Shown here one piece after another: positions 46,730-57,790 of a stretch of DNA of 64,000 nucleotides (the stretch's first letter is position 1; the number at the start of each line of letters is the position of its first letter). The stretch is from Trichobilharzia regenti (taxonomy: Eukaryota > Platyhelminthes > Trematoda > Strigeidida > Schistosomatidae), in the NCBI GenBank assembly GCA_944472135.2, contig OX235262.1, forward strand, positions 64,108,887 through 64,172,886, written 5' to 3'. The position numbers and the translations under genes are program-made. The notes under the pieces are model-generated. The model made no database searches and had not been told where the DNA came from. It saw only the letters and a list, made by a program, of their open reading frames with translations.

Positions 46730-47055
46730 AATGGATTAGACACAATCCACTCTGTCAGCAACGAATCAACTAAGAACATTCTGCCCAACAGATATACTGA
46801 TGAAAATAGAGATCTATCGGACGCACGGAGAGGAGATCGTTAAGTGACATCACGCTCTGGGGTGGCCTTCGAGTGGAGCCCAAATAGAAAACAACGAGTT
46901 AGATAGGGGTTCGAGAGACACATGGAGAACTTCATCTGAGAAGTAAATAAAAGTTCATGGGCAATCAGGGAGCCAGCTGTGAAGGGCTTCAGAGGACAGG
47001 ACGGGATTAAAATATGGTGTTGAAGTGGTATTTTCCACTCCTAACCTAAGGGAAC
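46730..47055 (+). mobile_element. RTE-clade LINE 3' end
   Basis: Plus-strand GGATTAGACACAATCC, then AAGTGACATCACGC, GAGTGGAGCCCAAATAG, AGACACATGGAGAAC and GTGAAGGGCTTCAG follow the order of the RTE C-terminal block. It ends with AAGGGAACAATAA. Confidence 0.6.
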
Positions 47056-47895
47056 AATAACATGTTTTCCATCTCATCAGACATTCTCTTTCTCATCTCT
47101 ATGCTAGTGGATATTAGAAAACCTAGATATACAGTATAAGTGCATAAATGTCATTTTCAAATGTTCCATCTGACAACAGTACATTTGAAAGAAGTTTTAG
47201 TCAGCGACATTACAAAAAGAGTTTACTAGGTGAGAATCCTCGGTCTTTATGGCTAATTATCTGTCTCAACGTGAATTTCTGGTCTTATTAGAAGGATAAC
47301 CACGTTAGATTGCTAAGTCACACAGATATGAACTTTGATAGTAGGTTTCTAGTTGATTGGGCTCACTGTTAAATCAATGGGGGGAAATTCGTTAGAACTT
47401 AGGATGGAATGCTGAGGTTCCTAACGAACCACTGTTACCGAATCCATTAAAATGATAAGACTTCACAAATAAATTGATATGCTGCAGCTTCATCCAGCAT
47501 TGTTTTCACGCTAACATTTCACTGATAATCAGTTCTTTTACACAGCTGCTGCTTGTATTCCCCTTTAAGCAAAGCTATTATTAGCCATTATTACTTGAGT
47601 TGCATATTGAAAATTAGATTATTGCTTCAATGTCAAAATACATTCTTGTCTTTTTTGTGAACAAAGGCGTCTGAAAAGCAGGTTAATGTCATCAGTCTGG
47701 ACATGCTAAACATCACGTTTCAGTGTGTCTATCTTGAATCTGTGTAAGATAGAATTTCCAACCTGACTACTATCCACTGAAAACCTGTCTTGAAATATTT
47801 ATAAAATATCTGTTGAATATCTTTGCCTCAATTGGTTCACTTCATTTGCTTATATCAAAGTGTATCTGTATATTTGTCTATCGTGGACAAATATG
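47056..47895. other. no recognisable feature
   Basis: AT-rich; nothing seen. Confidence 0.4.
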
Positions 47896-47964
47896 ACAGA
47901 TTGATTTTCCCACTGGAACCCCAGGTAACTACCTACCTGAATAGGGCCAATCGCCAAGGAGTTT

Positions 47965-48240
47965 TGATTTGTAGGAATTTGGGTGATTGGTTACAGGATT
48001 TCATCATGAGCTGACATCAGTTAGAGAACCATGGGAAAACCTGGGATTACGAGACAGCTGTCTCGTCCTAGTTTGGGACTCTCCATCAGTACGCACCCAC
48101 CACAGGAGGTTCGAACCCATGACCTTCTGGTTACAAGGCGAGCTCGCATACCATTAGGCCACTGGGACCCGATCCAATGTCCCATGAATTCTAGCTTCTG
48201 CCAATTCACGATATAGCGCAACCGCTAGCCAATGTCTTCG
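47965..48240 (-). mobile_element. hammerhead SINE with tRNA-Thr-like head
   Basis: Minus strand: tRNA-like head from about 48172 to 48105 with CAGTGGCCTAATGGTATGCG (box A), CTCGCCTTGTAACC (anticodon TGT in a tRNA-Thr-like loop), and GGGTTCGAACC (perfect box B). Then GGTGGGTGCGTACTG, the ribozyme 48041-48092, and the 3' arm to GATGAAATCC. A second unit end lies upstream (about 47910-47964). Confidence 0.88.
48041..48092 (-). ncRNA. hammerhead ribozyme-like motif
   Basis: Core AUGGAGA, stem II GUCCC/AGGAC, GAGA, palindromic stem III CAGCUG, then UCUCG in place of UCCAG. The 3' strand of stem I is mutated, so pairing is lost. Confidence 0.55.
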
Positions 48241-48435
48241 GCGAGTATTTGTCCTCACGCCAGAAGTTCCTGGGTTCAAACTCCGGTGGGTGCGTACTGC
48301 TGGAGAGTCCAAAACTAGGACGAAAGAGCTGTCCAGTACTCCCAGGTTATCCAATGGTTCTCTAACTAATGTCAGCTCATGATGAAATCCTATAACCTAT
48401 CTACCAAATCCCTAAAAACCAATACTTGAATACAA
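48241..48435 (+). mobile_element. hammerhead SINE, plus-strand partner
   Basis: Box B remnant (GGGTTCAAACTCC), ribozyme 48294-48339, and 3' arm (CCAGGTTATCCAATGG, GATGAAATCC, CTAAAAACCAATACTTGAA). It is joined to the minus copy at 47965-48240 as an inverted pair sharing the middle part. Confidence 0.85.
48294..48339 (+). ncRNA. hammerhead ribozyme, best of the SINE family
   Basis: Stem I 48294-48299 GUACUG with 48334-48339 CAGUAC (perfect), core 48300-48306 CUGGAGA (C3 present; A6 is G), stem II GUCC/GGAC, GAAA 48322-48325, near-palindromic AGAGCUGU as stem III, UC at 48332-48333. One core substitution separates it from the consensus. Confidence 0.75.
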
Positions 48436-49060
48436 ATTGATTTTTTCTGTTAACCATTAGCATTGGTTGAATACTGAGTGACTAAGCGAACTCTGTTGAA
48501 TAGTTAACTAATTCAGTTGATTTGACTTTCTTTCAAAATAAATTCTGATGGCATTCTATGACCATAGAATAAGAGGAAGTACAACTATCTTATTAAATAC
48601 TCTTGTTTAATTTATTCTTACCAGTGTGAAACGGTAAATTTGTTGACCTAGAAGATCCTATTAGAACCACTTTAAATTGACAAAAATTCGCTCGTGTAAC
48701 TCTATATCATCCATTTTCAGAAACTGTAAAAGTTGCTTTATCTCTTCTTTTCATAGTCCCTCTGATCTGTTTTCTTACTTACATATTATAATGTGGATAG
48801 ACGTAAGTAGTTATATGGTGCGTGATGAGTTTACAAAAATGATTCTGTGCTGCACTAATGAATGAAGTTAGAAAACAAAATCTAGGAATGCAGCTGTGTT
48901 TGAAGTCTCTAGATTCTCTTAAATTCTAAATGAAAGCTTGCATACTTAGCACCACGTCAGAAAAACGTTTCACCCTAATGAATGAACTGTATACACTTTA
49001 GAGGTTAAACGAATCTATATATATAGGCTTATATGGTGTCATTTTTGTACTTTCTATACA
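48436..49060. other. no recognisable feature
   Basis: AT-rich; the frame at 48677-48865 has no motif. Confidence 0.4.
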
Positions 49061-49064
49061 CACC

Positions 49065-49255
49065 TTAAAGGAACATAATGCTCTAGACGTTAAACCTTGA
49101 AGTTTCAGTGAGGGTAGTGTTGTTTTCAGGGGGTGGGTTGTTAACCTCACACCCCATCTTTTCTTCTTTTTGCCCTTACTGCTGGTTAGTAAATTAGACA
49201 AGGTGGGAAATATAACCCATGAGTACTTCCGTGGTTGCATAGTATTCTACCATTG
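49065..49255 (-). mobile_element. tail-type-2 SINE remnant
   Basis: Plus strand: CCTTGAAGTTTCAGTGAGGG, GTTGTTAACCTCACACCCC and TGCTGGTTAGTAAATTAGAC correspond in order to the reverse of the SINE body at 13985-14120. Confidence 0.5.
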
Positions 49256-49339
49256 AAAAACTGACATTCTATCGAATATAAAATTTCTGTTATGTAGTGA
49301 AATCTATCTGAAATACGGGAACCGATTGTGCAACAAATA

Positions 49340-49600
49340 AGCAGGAAGAAATGCGAGTGGATTGGCCATACTCTGAGGAAACCATCAAATGACATCACTA
49401 GACAAGTCAATGCTCGAGTGGAACCCTAAAGGGAGGCGGCGAGTTGGTCGTCAGTGTGAGGGTGACTTGGAGGAGGTCATGTGAAGAGATGAAAGCATGT
49501 GGGCAAACCTGGAGTCAGGTGAAAACATTAGCAGAGAACCGAACGCATTGGAGACGTGCATCTGAAGCCCAATGTTCCTCTAAGAATTAAAGAAAACAAT
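49340..49600 (+). mobile_element. RTE-clade LINE 3' end
   Basis: Plus-strand translation gives KKCEWIGHTLRKPSNDITRQ, the RTE C-terminal block, then decayed sequence to CTGAAGCCCAATGTTCCTC and an A-rich end (AAAGAAAACAATAAGAAT). Confidence 0.8.
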
Positions 49601-49604
49601 AAGA

Positions 49605-52432
49605 ATATTATAATAGTTATTGATATAAGTATAAAACTTGGGCACTGTGGTAGAGTAAAACTCCATTATGGATAAGATTTTATTTTGATAAATCACACAG
49701 TGTTATACAGTTATATTAACTGATGACGTTTCGAGCACAAACTATTGCTCATAATCATATCATATCAATATTATAATAATTAACAATCGTTCATCAATGC
49801 AGTTTAAAGCAATATTAATGTTTCAAACTGTAAGAGGCTTGTTTGTATCCTAATGGATAAGATGTTTGGATGTTTTCTGTTGAGCAGGCACTTCTTAACT
49901 TTTTAATCTTTCTTCAGTTTCGCCTAATATTTGAAGATCACAAATCGTAAAGTTCACTGGTATGATGTCATTCATGAGTATACTTAGTGACTATCAAGCA
50001 GAAAAATACAATCTTGCTACCTACGACCTTCAATATTCCGCTTATTCATCTCAAAACATCAACGATTTAACCTTCACTTGTGATATTTAATATATTATAT
50101 CGAAACTATTCACAGTACGTTGCACAACTATGTTTGAAGTCCTATGAAATCAGAAGATATTCAGTGCTTAAAATTTATTCCTTGCTACAATGCTGACACT
50201 TTCTTATCCTGAAAGTTATTCATCTAGATATACTTTATAAAAAGAAATATATATATATACATACATAAATAATCTTCCAGACAGAATACTGTCAGCACAA
50301 AGTGAACATCAATGTACAGTAATAAATAATAATATGAAGTGAAGATGTTCGCTTTGCTGACATTAAATCGGCCGTCTTCTCTCGCCTATTAATAATTTAT
50401 TTAACAGGAACGAGGGGGGGAATAGGTATTTAAACGAAAAAATAAACAGAACAGAACAGACGAGAATAAAAATGACTAGTTTCATTTTGAAGATAAATCT
50501 GTATATTCGGCTCCTTGTATTTAAGACAAAGCATCATATCGACGCTAACATGAAAATATGATTAGTAACAAGATCATAGAAAGTGAATTTATATTTTTCA
50601 AAAAAGATAAAGTTAACGACACTTTACTTCTTTTTGTCTTACAAATAAAAAGTGATGATGAACCCATACTTTCTTAAACATACTTTTTATGTCTATAAAG
50701 CAAGAACTACATAACTTTTAAAATGTAATCTGTTTCACATCTTTTTTACTTCTTAATAAGTAGTCTATTCAGTACAAATCATATCGGAACATAAAAAAAA
50801 TATGTATTCACTTATTCCGCCAGTGTACAAGTTCCTCTGGGGACAATTAACAGTTTCCTTGTCAGAAAAATATGTTGTCAGCATTCAAATTTCTTTTTAT
50901 TTCATGTTGGTTTTATACTTTTAACTAGGCGCTTTATATGATGATTTATATAAAATCCTATTGTTTCATCCTAAATTCATTTGTGAAAGACGCAGTAAAG
51001 TGAAACTAATCGCGTTCAATGTTAAATTCTCAAGATTGGTTTAGTTTTAGAAATTTTAAAGCTATATATGTTGTTAATATTAATAAATAAATATATATTC
51101 AAGTGGTATCCAACTTTCAATATTTATGTTAAATAATTCCCAAAATGTTTATTTCACATTATTAGGATATTGGACATTGAACAGCTTTTGCTACACTTTT
51201 CTTACTGTGCAATACATGTTTTAGTTTTTTTTTTACCATAGTCAGTTGTCTTCCACTCGATATTCCTTTCTTTAAGTGTTCACAGCCATTTAGAACAGAT
51301 GAATGCACTATTAGTGTTGAAATGTTTTTTTTTATTTTAAAATTAATTAATTAAAATTAAATTATTTATTTCATATTAAAAACTGGTATTTTACAGTCTA
51401 TGAAGTGAAATAGGGCAAGAGTAACGAAAAAGACCATAGTTTATACATATAATGAATGAATTTATTATTTATACTTCCAGTAGGGAGCTTTGAAGTTAAC
51501 CTTACAGTCATTGTAGGGTATTTTGTAGGTTATGTTACTTTGTATCATCACGTCAGTAGGTGCTCTTTAGTTCACGGAACTTGTCACCAAGTGAATTTGT
51601 ATATGAATGAATGCCACATTAATTCCTGCTTTATTAAAAATACTTCCTAGAGGTTCAAATGTATCTTGTTTAATTTGGTGAAACTGTAGATGCTTTAATA
51701 AAGAATTGAAAGGTTTACCAAGTTAATGGAATGCCAACGACCGATTCCCTCATGGACATATAAGTCAGGTTTCGGGTGTTTTATTGTGATAGCCTTGCCT
51801 AACTATACGTTCTAAAAACACTATCTACTTTGACTCTTTTACTTCATCAGGAGACAATCAGTACAGGATGATTTTGTGCTTGATTTGCCCGTATATATAC
51901 GTGTGAACTACTTCAATAGGAATAAGGCAACTTTCTAATCCTACATAAATTTCTCATTTTTTGTTTGTTTTTTAACGAAGCCAACTCTAAAATAATTCAT
52001 TCCTTCAAAAGATAGTTGAACTGTCAGAAAATTATGAAATATTTTGTTTTTTTGATTTTGAAGTTTTCTAAAGAATGTTTCATGGAAATATTGTCAACAA
52101 AATATGCAAAATAAAATATTTACATGTTTGATCACCTAGCAGCGACAAATGTTTGAAACAACTTTGTATCTATTTGTATAATAATAATATCATATTATGT
52201 GACGTAAAAGACGGATCCGATCTTGTTTCATTTTTTCAATGGTAATATTTATGTGCGAACTTCAGCAGTATGTCGGTAAATTGAAAAAATTGTTCAAATG
52301 TGCAGAAAGTATGTCCTTTTAAAAAAAGATATAAAAAGTTATTGTAAAGGAATGTAAAACTGAGTTTAAGTGAAGTTTGTGATGTGAAAATTACAAACCC
52401 TAACTTCTTCCCAAATTACTTTTGACCAACCA
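49605..52432. other. long AT-rich interval without a gene
   Basis: No repeats or exons recognised. Contains a short (AT)n run near 50250 and a low-complexity TTAATTAA-rich stretch near 51335-51375. Confidence 0.45.
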
Positions 52433-52433
52433 A

Positions 52434-52620
52434 CATTAGCTAGAGAACCATTAAAAGACAAGCATCACTGGAGAGCTGTTTCCTCCAAATTTCGGAGTCT
52501 CCAGGAGGGTATAGGAAAACAACCTCTTCAGTGGTCGAATCCGGGACCTTCAGACTCCAAGATGAGACTCTTGACCATTCGATCATCAGTGCACACTACA
52601 GCACCACCATCATTCAACAC
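52434..52620 (-). mobile_element. hammerhead SINE, diverged copy
   Basis: Minus strand: tRNA-like head (GATCGAATGGTCAAGAG, GGTCCCGGATTCGACC), then the ribozyme and the 3' arm TGGTTCTCTAGCTAATG. An (AT)n run (52643-52665) lies beside it. Confidence 0.7.
52465..52512 (-). ncRNA. hammerhead ribozyme-like motif with different stem II
   Basis: Core CUGGAGA (C3 present), stem II CUCC/GGAG, GAAA, CAGCUC, UC, then CAGUGAUGC. Stem II is a perfect 4-bp helix although its sequence differs from GUCCC/GGGAC of the other copies. Stem I has lost pairing. Confidence 0.5.
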
Positions 52621-53214
52621 TACCAGGGAGTATCTGCGATCGTATATATATATATATATATATATGAATATTTGCACGCTATCTTTGCTCCATTCAGTAG
52701 CTGAATACTTATTATGTTTTGAATACTGTCGAAATACTTAATGTTCTAGGAATTCTTTAAAAGTAATTTTAATGTATCAGATAAACGTTCATGTTAATGC
52801 CTATTATGACCAATGCAATTTCAGTTAATCTGTACCTAATATGAATCTGTGAAATCAAAGTGAAACCACTTTATATTGTGTATTCAGTACTTCTCTGTTT
52901 ATCGAAACTTTTCAAAGGAACCTTATGTATGAAGTTAGTTCCATCTTATTGAGTTTACCATCTTAACTAAATAACAACTAGATAAGCTATTGAATATTTT
53001 CGGTTTATATTTTGAGTTACCCTGTCCACTTGATCACTGATTCGATGATGGTTCACACCAGCTGACAGTTTAGAATTTCTCGTTATGGACAACACTTCAT
53101 AGTCTGAATTCTATCAGTTACCAACACTATTCCACCGTGATCTATTCAAATAATTGATTGATTTCATTGGACTGAAATTTTCAGTAGCTACTGACATATC
53201 AAACACTTCTAGGA

Positions 53215-53345
53215 TGTTTTGGTTGATGGTGGTCAATGGTAGAATTCAGGATATTCCTTTCATTCTACTTGAAACTTTTTAACTCGGTGTATTTAATTCT
53301 CCAGTGAGTGATTGTATTCCCTTAGAGACTTGAACGCATCATCCA
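53215..53345 (-). mobile_element. SMalpha-like remnant
   Basis: Plus strand TTGATGGTGGTCAATGG, TAGAATTCAGGATAT, TTGAAACTTTTTAACTC, CCAGTGAGTGATTGTATTCCC lines up with the element at 32720-32830 (same order). The ribozyme core is not preserved. Confidence 0.55.
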
Positions 53346-54498
53346 TCGTTTCGAATGAATATAGCTCCATTACTCATTATCATCAACCAACCTAATAACA
53401 TCATTCCGATCCATTTAAGTATTATATTAGATAGTAATTTTAGTAAGTTTTTTTTAACTATTCGATTAAATCTCACCGTAGGAAAACAGAAACATTTAAA
53501 AAGTGAAAAAGTAAGTTTGTTTTCACTTTTTTTTAACGCCGACTATTTACTGTTAACACAACAAGATTTCAAAGAGAAAAGATGCCGTCAGTAAAAAACA
53601 AACATTTTTATTATATTTTGCACTGTCCAAAGTAGACATATATAAGTTACACACATTAAAACATTTAACACAGTTTACAATATTTAGTATCTTAAAATTG
53701 AGACTAATAAAGAGCATGCACATATTTTAAGGTGTTTATGCTCTTTCAGTGTTTGCTTTGAAAATTACTGAAGTTTAGTTAGTAATTTATGTCTTCCTAC
53801 ACATAAAACTTAGAGTAAAGAGATGGAAGCTTTAAAAATGAACAGTCTTCCACTCTGTATCTCTCTATGCATAAAGTTCCCTGTGTTACTACTGTTATAC
53901 GGCGAACATCATTCAAATTGATTCAAGGTAATTAATACAAACGACGAGTAATTTTTTTTACAGTCTTACTAAACGCTATTAACTCTTGTCTCTGAACGTT
54001 CAGTTTTTCAAATACTGTTTTATTAATACGAATATCTTAACAGAAAACAGATGACCAGCTCATTTTGCCTGTTTTTAAAAGCAACATGTACGGAGCAGCA
54101 GTAGGACTTTGATGGGGAGATTACAAGTTGATAACTTAACTAATACTGGATAATCAAATTTTTTCTATGTACAAAAGACATTAAAGCCTCGAATAGGATG
54201 CAGTCTAGTTAATTTGTTATTTTTTCAGCTTGATATATCCTTTTTAGGGGGGGAAAAAAGTCTAGAAATGAAACGTTTGCAGAATTTACACTAGAAAAAA
54301 TGTAACTATAGGCTAGTGTTAGTCTACTTTTATGATCACTTTGTCAGGAGGAATCTGTACTACTGATGAAAAGTACATAAAACTGAAAAAATTCACACTG
54401 ATAACTTTCGCATTTCTTAGTATCCACCTAAAGTGCTTTTATGTAATCCCCTCTAAAATGTGATTTCCATTTATGATTTGAAGCTCTTCCAGTAACTT
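53346..54498. other. no recognisable feature
   Basis: AT-rich. The open frame 53355-53594 has no motif. Confidence 0.4.
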
Positions 54499-54499
54499 T

Positions 54500-54680
54500 G
54501 GACTCTCGCCGACCATGCACATGGTCCGAGATTCGATCCCCTGCCGACGCACACCTGGTATCTATGGTCAGCCTGCAAAATTTGGGCTACCGATATCCAT
54601 GCTGAAAGTTTCATACTTGTACCAAAAATACGGTGTGGAATCAAGCTGTAATAAAAAATAAATGAATAAATAAAATTTAA
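54500..54680 (+). mobile_element. tRNA-headed SINE (tail type 1), 5' truncated
   Basis: Starts in the middle of the head (GGACTCTCGCCGACCATGC), has box B (GAGATTCGATCCCC), the CTACCGATATCCATGC body and GCTGTAAT with an (AAAT)n tail. Confidence 0.88.
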
Positions 54681-55054
54681 AAAAATCAGAGACTGCATTA
54701 GTAAGCTGTCGATCGGTTATGCATTATAGTCATCAGAGATGAACATTATTATTCTTAGTTCTGTGGTACACTTATGTTTGATATCGAACGCTAATCGACT
54801 CCAAGATACAAAGAGAAAAGACATTCCAATCTCAATGCAACACAAATTTATGTTAGTGTATTCTGTTGCCTTGGACGTTTTGTAATACTAGGCAACTCTG
54901 GCTCAGAATAAGAGCTTTTCTCTTGAATAAAATAGTCATATTTGAAGTGTAATGCACTCGTCTTGTGTCACTTAATTCTAGTGCTGCTACTAACTGAATT
55001 TCGATGAAGTGTCGTCTGACATCACATAGTCATCAAGAGGCAATATTCTGATGT

Positions 55055-55150
55055 AGTTTTGTTCTCTGATCTGCATGGTTTATTTGCGAAGCTTTCATTG
55101 CCGTACTAGGTGACATCTTCAGCGCATGGTTCAATTTAAAGTGAGCTTTT
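55055..55150 (-). mobile_element. PLE terminal repeat with hammerhead, solo
   Basis: Plus strand TGATGTAGTTTTGTTCTCTG, TTTGCGAAGCTTTCATTGCC, GGTGACATCTTCAGCGCATG matches the inverted repeats at 41985 and 42477. No PLE coding sequence is next to it; a further 120 bp (to about 55295) match the neighbourhood of 42300-42470 in reverse (GTGTGAAAACAC-type and AGGTTACTTG-type blocks). Confidence 0.75.
55068..55128 (-). ncRNA. PLE-type hammerhead ribozyme, degraded stem II
   Basis: Minus strand: AUGCG with CGCAA (stem I), CUGAAGA, U, GUCACC/GGCAAU (two mismatches), GAAA, AGCU, U. The core is intact; stem II is weakened. Confidence 0.6.
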
Positions 55151-55399
55151 ACATGTCTCCAAGAGTTTATTAGTCACCTCTCGTGGTGACTTTAAGCGTG
55201 ATTGATTGTTTTTGTATGTTTTCATACCCTCTATTGGTATGATTGTTTCCGTGACCTGAAGTTTGACCCTGTGTGTGTGAGATTTTCTTTTTTTTGATTT
55301 ACAGTAGCATTCAATAAAAAATAGTTTTATTTCATGCCGCTAGTAAAGCTTTTCTAGGCTCCTTACCCTTCATTTATAAATCTCACTAACATGTGATCA

Positions 55400-57060
55400 C
55401 CCCATTATTTTGGGATGTCTGAGTTTCAGCGTAAGATGTTGCATGAAAATACACTATGTAACAGAGGTTAAGAAAAAAATTCAAAATAACTATGATGAAT
55501 AGAAATATATGGAAGAAATAATAAATAAATATAAAAATATAATGAATAATTAGATCTGGGAGGTTACAAAGAACGAATGCATCTGGTCCACTGACAATGA
55601 ATCTGATCCATATCACCAACAACCTTAGGTTACTTGTTATTAGCGTCCCAATGACACCTACGTGGCTGGTTCACAATAACTGTCAGTGATTTCATGAACT
55701 GATGACAGGTTTTGATTTGACCACCCTCAACTTTTTCCAACCTAATCCTATGTCATCTAACACTGCTGATCGAGGAGGTGATGGCTTGGTATACACGACA
55801 TTTTTCCTAGCTATCTCGATCGATGTGGATTCAGAACATCAGAGATCGATTTCACTTCCTTGCTCAGTACTCTAGGACTAACTTTATTATTACTCACCAT
55901 ACTACACTCCACAACACATTTGAAGTCAAACAGGTAGCATATTCATTTATTCCAAATTCAATGACCATATCCTGCAACCATGAAGAAATACACATAAAAT
56001 TGTTGTGGAGCGCAAACATCCTCTAATCGATATCCAAATATCATGTGCACACAAGGGATGACGTTAATTGGATATGCCGTACAAGCCATTTGAATTCATA
56101 CTCACAATTTGTCAGCAATTAGTTGATTGAGACTGACGCAGCTTCTGAGATAAGTGAAAAAGTCAACACGCTCAACCACTTCACTCCTCAGTCAGTAAAC
56201 ACAGGTCATACAGCATCATCTTACATTAGATAGAGGCAAAACGCATGCTGAACACTTTCAGATTTCTGCTACAAATGTTCGAAAGACACTGCATTCCACG
56301 AGTTTTTACCTATTTATTTATTTAAACGCACAAAAACTTGGTACAATATGGCACCAAGAAGGATGGGCCACACAATAACAATAAAACAACATAGATCAAA
56401 AGAAAAAAAGAAAGAAGAGAAATATATATATAAGTAGAGAACGGAAAAAGAACTTCATCTACTTCATGCTTAACAAGTTCAAACAATATTCGTTAACTAT
56501 CATCGGGAAGGAAAGAAAGAAGGGAACTGCAACATGTGTAATAGCACGCGATAAGTTTCATTGATTGTTTGTTGCTTCATTCAATTCATTGTGTGAGGGC
56601 TGAGATACTGTCCGGGCGCCCAGACCGAAGCAGGTGGTTTTATCTAGGGACCACCCACCGAGCCTTTGACTTGGAGTCTAATCCGCAAGGCAGCGGAGCA
56701 GCGTCAGGAGCTGCATTCCCATGGTTTCCTGTGACCCATATGGGTTCATACGCCATTTGATCCGATTGGATACTGGAGCCCATGTACCCCATGGTAACTG
56801 CTTTTAGTTTAACCGCTATCCAAACAACCTTCCTGACATGGTAGGGCCCGCAGGGACAGAGTCCCAACCAGTTTAGCATGTTGGGTCATTACGGTATTCA
56901 AACCCGACCACCACGACAAGGTAGCAGTTGTCGGCCAGGTTTTTACCTTGAAGGATAGTATCATCTGTCTACGCTAAGTCGATAAGACTGCTGCCTGATA
57001 ACAACCAATCAATCCCTAGGGTGTTAAATTCGATTGAGATCACATTTTTGAAATGGATTC
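55400..57060 (-). mobile_element. LINE 3' region, second family, with a nested retroposon
   Basis: Minus-strand relative of 21640-22745 in the same order (GAACGAATGCATCTGG, TTTTTCCAACCTAATCC, CTAACACTGCTGATCGAGG, TCATACAGCATCATC, GAAAGACACTGCATTCC, then GAAGGATAGTATCATC). A retroposon at 56312-56938 interrupts it. Confidence 0.5.
56302..56948 (-). mobile_element. 627-bp retroposon with 10-bp target duplication
   Basis: Element 56312-56938, flanked by GTTTTTACCT at 56302-56311 and 56939-56948. On the minus strand it starts CCTGGCCGACAACTGC, has a GC-richer first half (GGGTTTGAATACCG, CCTGCGGGCCCTACC) and a T-rich second half ending in (TAAA)n. The (TAAA)n end and target duplication show non-LTR retroposition. 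There is no meaningful frame, so it is non-autonomous or a 5'-UTR/3'-UTR deletion derivative of a LINE. I cannot name the family. Confidence 0.8.
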
Positions 57061-57255
57061 ACTTCAAGATTTGACGTATTTAATCCTAAAGCGAATCAAA
57101 CTGATGAAAAGTTATAGTTAAAGTCATTATGAGATCTTTCCTATTCCTTGATTTTCAATGGTCTCTTAAACAATACCAAATATTTAATTAATTTTTCTGA
57201 TATTAAAACCATTTGATACCATTTATTTATCACCCCCCTTTTTTTCAAATTCTAG

Positions 57256-57364
57256 ATCTTGTTCAAAAAAATATTGCAATAAAATTTTTGGAAAATGGTT
57301 TTAACGATTTTTCACAGATGATTATTTTGCCAAAGATAGCATCAATTTATTTAGTTAAAAAACG
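57256..57364 (+). CDS. candidate internal exon, 109 nt
   Basis: Acceptor: CCCCTTTTTTTCAAATTCTAG ends at 57255 (pyrimidine-rich). Donor: AAAACG|GTAAGT at 57365, a full consensus. Only one frame is open through the exon: after two bases completing a codon it reads LVQKNIAIKFLENGFNDFSQ and on for 35 codons, leaving two bases. This phase fits exactly the first exon at 28870-29456 (which ends one base into a codon), but the intron would be about 27.8 kb and other exons may lie between. The product is not recognised. Hydrophobic and basic residues alternate near the end. Confidence 0.5.
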
Positions 57365-57574
57365 GTAAGTTAATGTCAACATAAATTTCTGTAGGAATTT
57401 TTGCTTTTTCTCTTTTCACCTTTCAACATTGTTGAAGTACAGAAGTGACACACACACACACACAGCTTGATAGATTTTTATAATTTTTTCTATTCTTTAA
57501 ACATATTTTTAAGAGAAATAATGAATGAAACTCTTATAAGTAAATGAGTATTTACCCTACTTCTTTTCTTTCCG

Positions 57575-57790
57575 TGCGTTCCTAGCGAAACATTAGGCTT
57601 TCAGCTTTGAAGTTTTAGTAACGGTGGCGTTATTTTTGCACGTTGGAGTAGCTAGACTCGCGCACTACACTTCCAGTGCTACAGCATTACCATAGGATAG
57701 GCAACTACGCAAGGTAGGTGAGTGCGTCTACCAGAAACAGAATTATGATCACCTGCGAACCTGGCAAGAATTGAACCATTGGATCACTGA
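57575..57790 (-). mobile_element. tail-type-2 SINE, diverged
   Basis: Plus strand: CGTTCCTAGCGAAACATTAG, then a body and GAATTGAACCATTGG as box B remnant. Same order as the copies at 58630 and 58905. Confidence 0.5.

Noticed and set aside
48105..48172. Possible tRNA-Thr gene (TGT anticodon)
   Set aside because: The acceptor stem is not complementary enough and the same head occurs in many SINE copies.
49721..49745. CTGATGACGTTTCGAGC resembling a hammerhead
   Set aside because: No stem II, no GAAA in the right place, no stem I partner.
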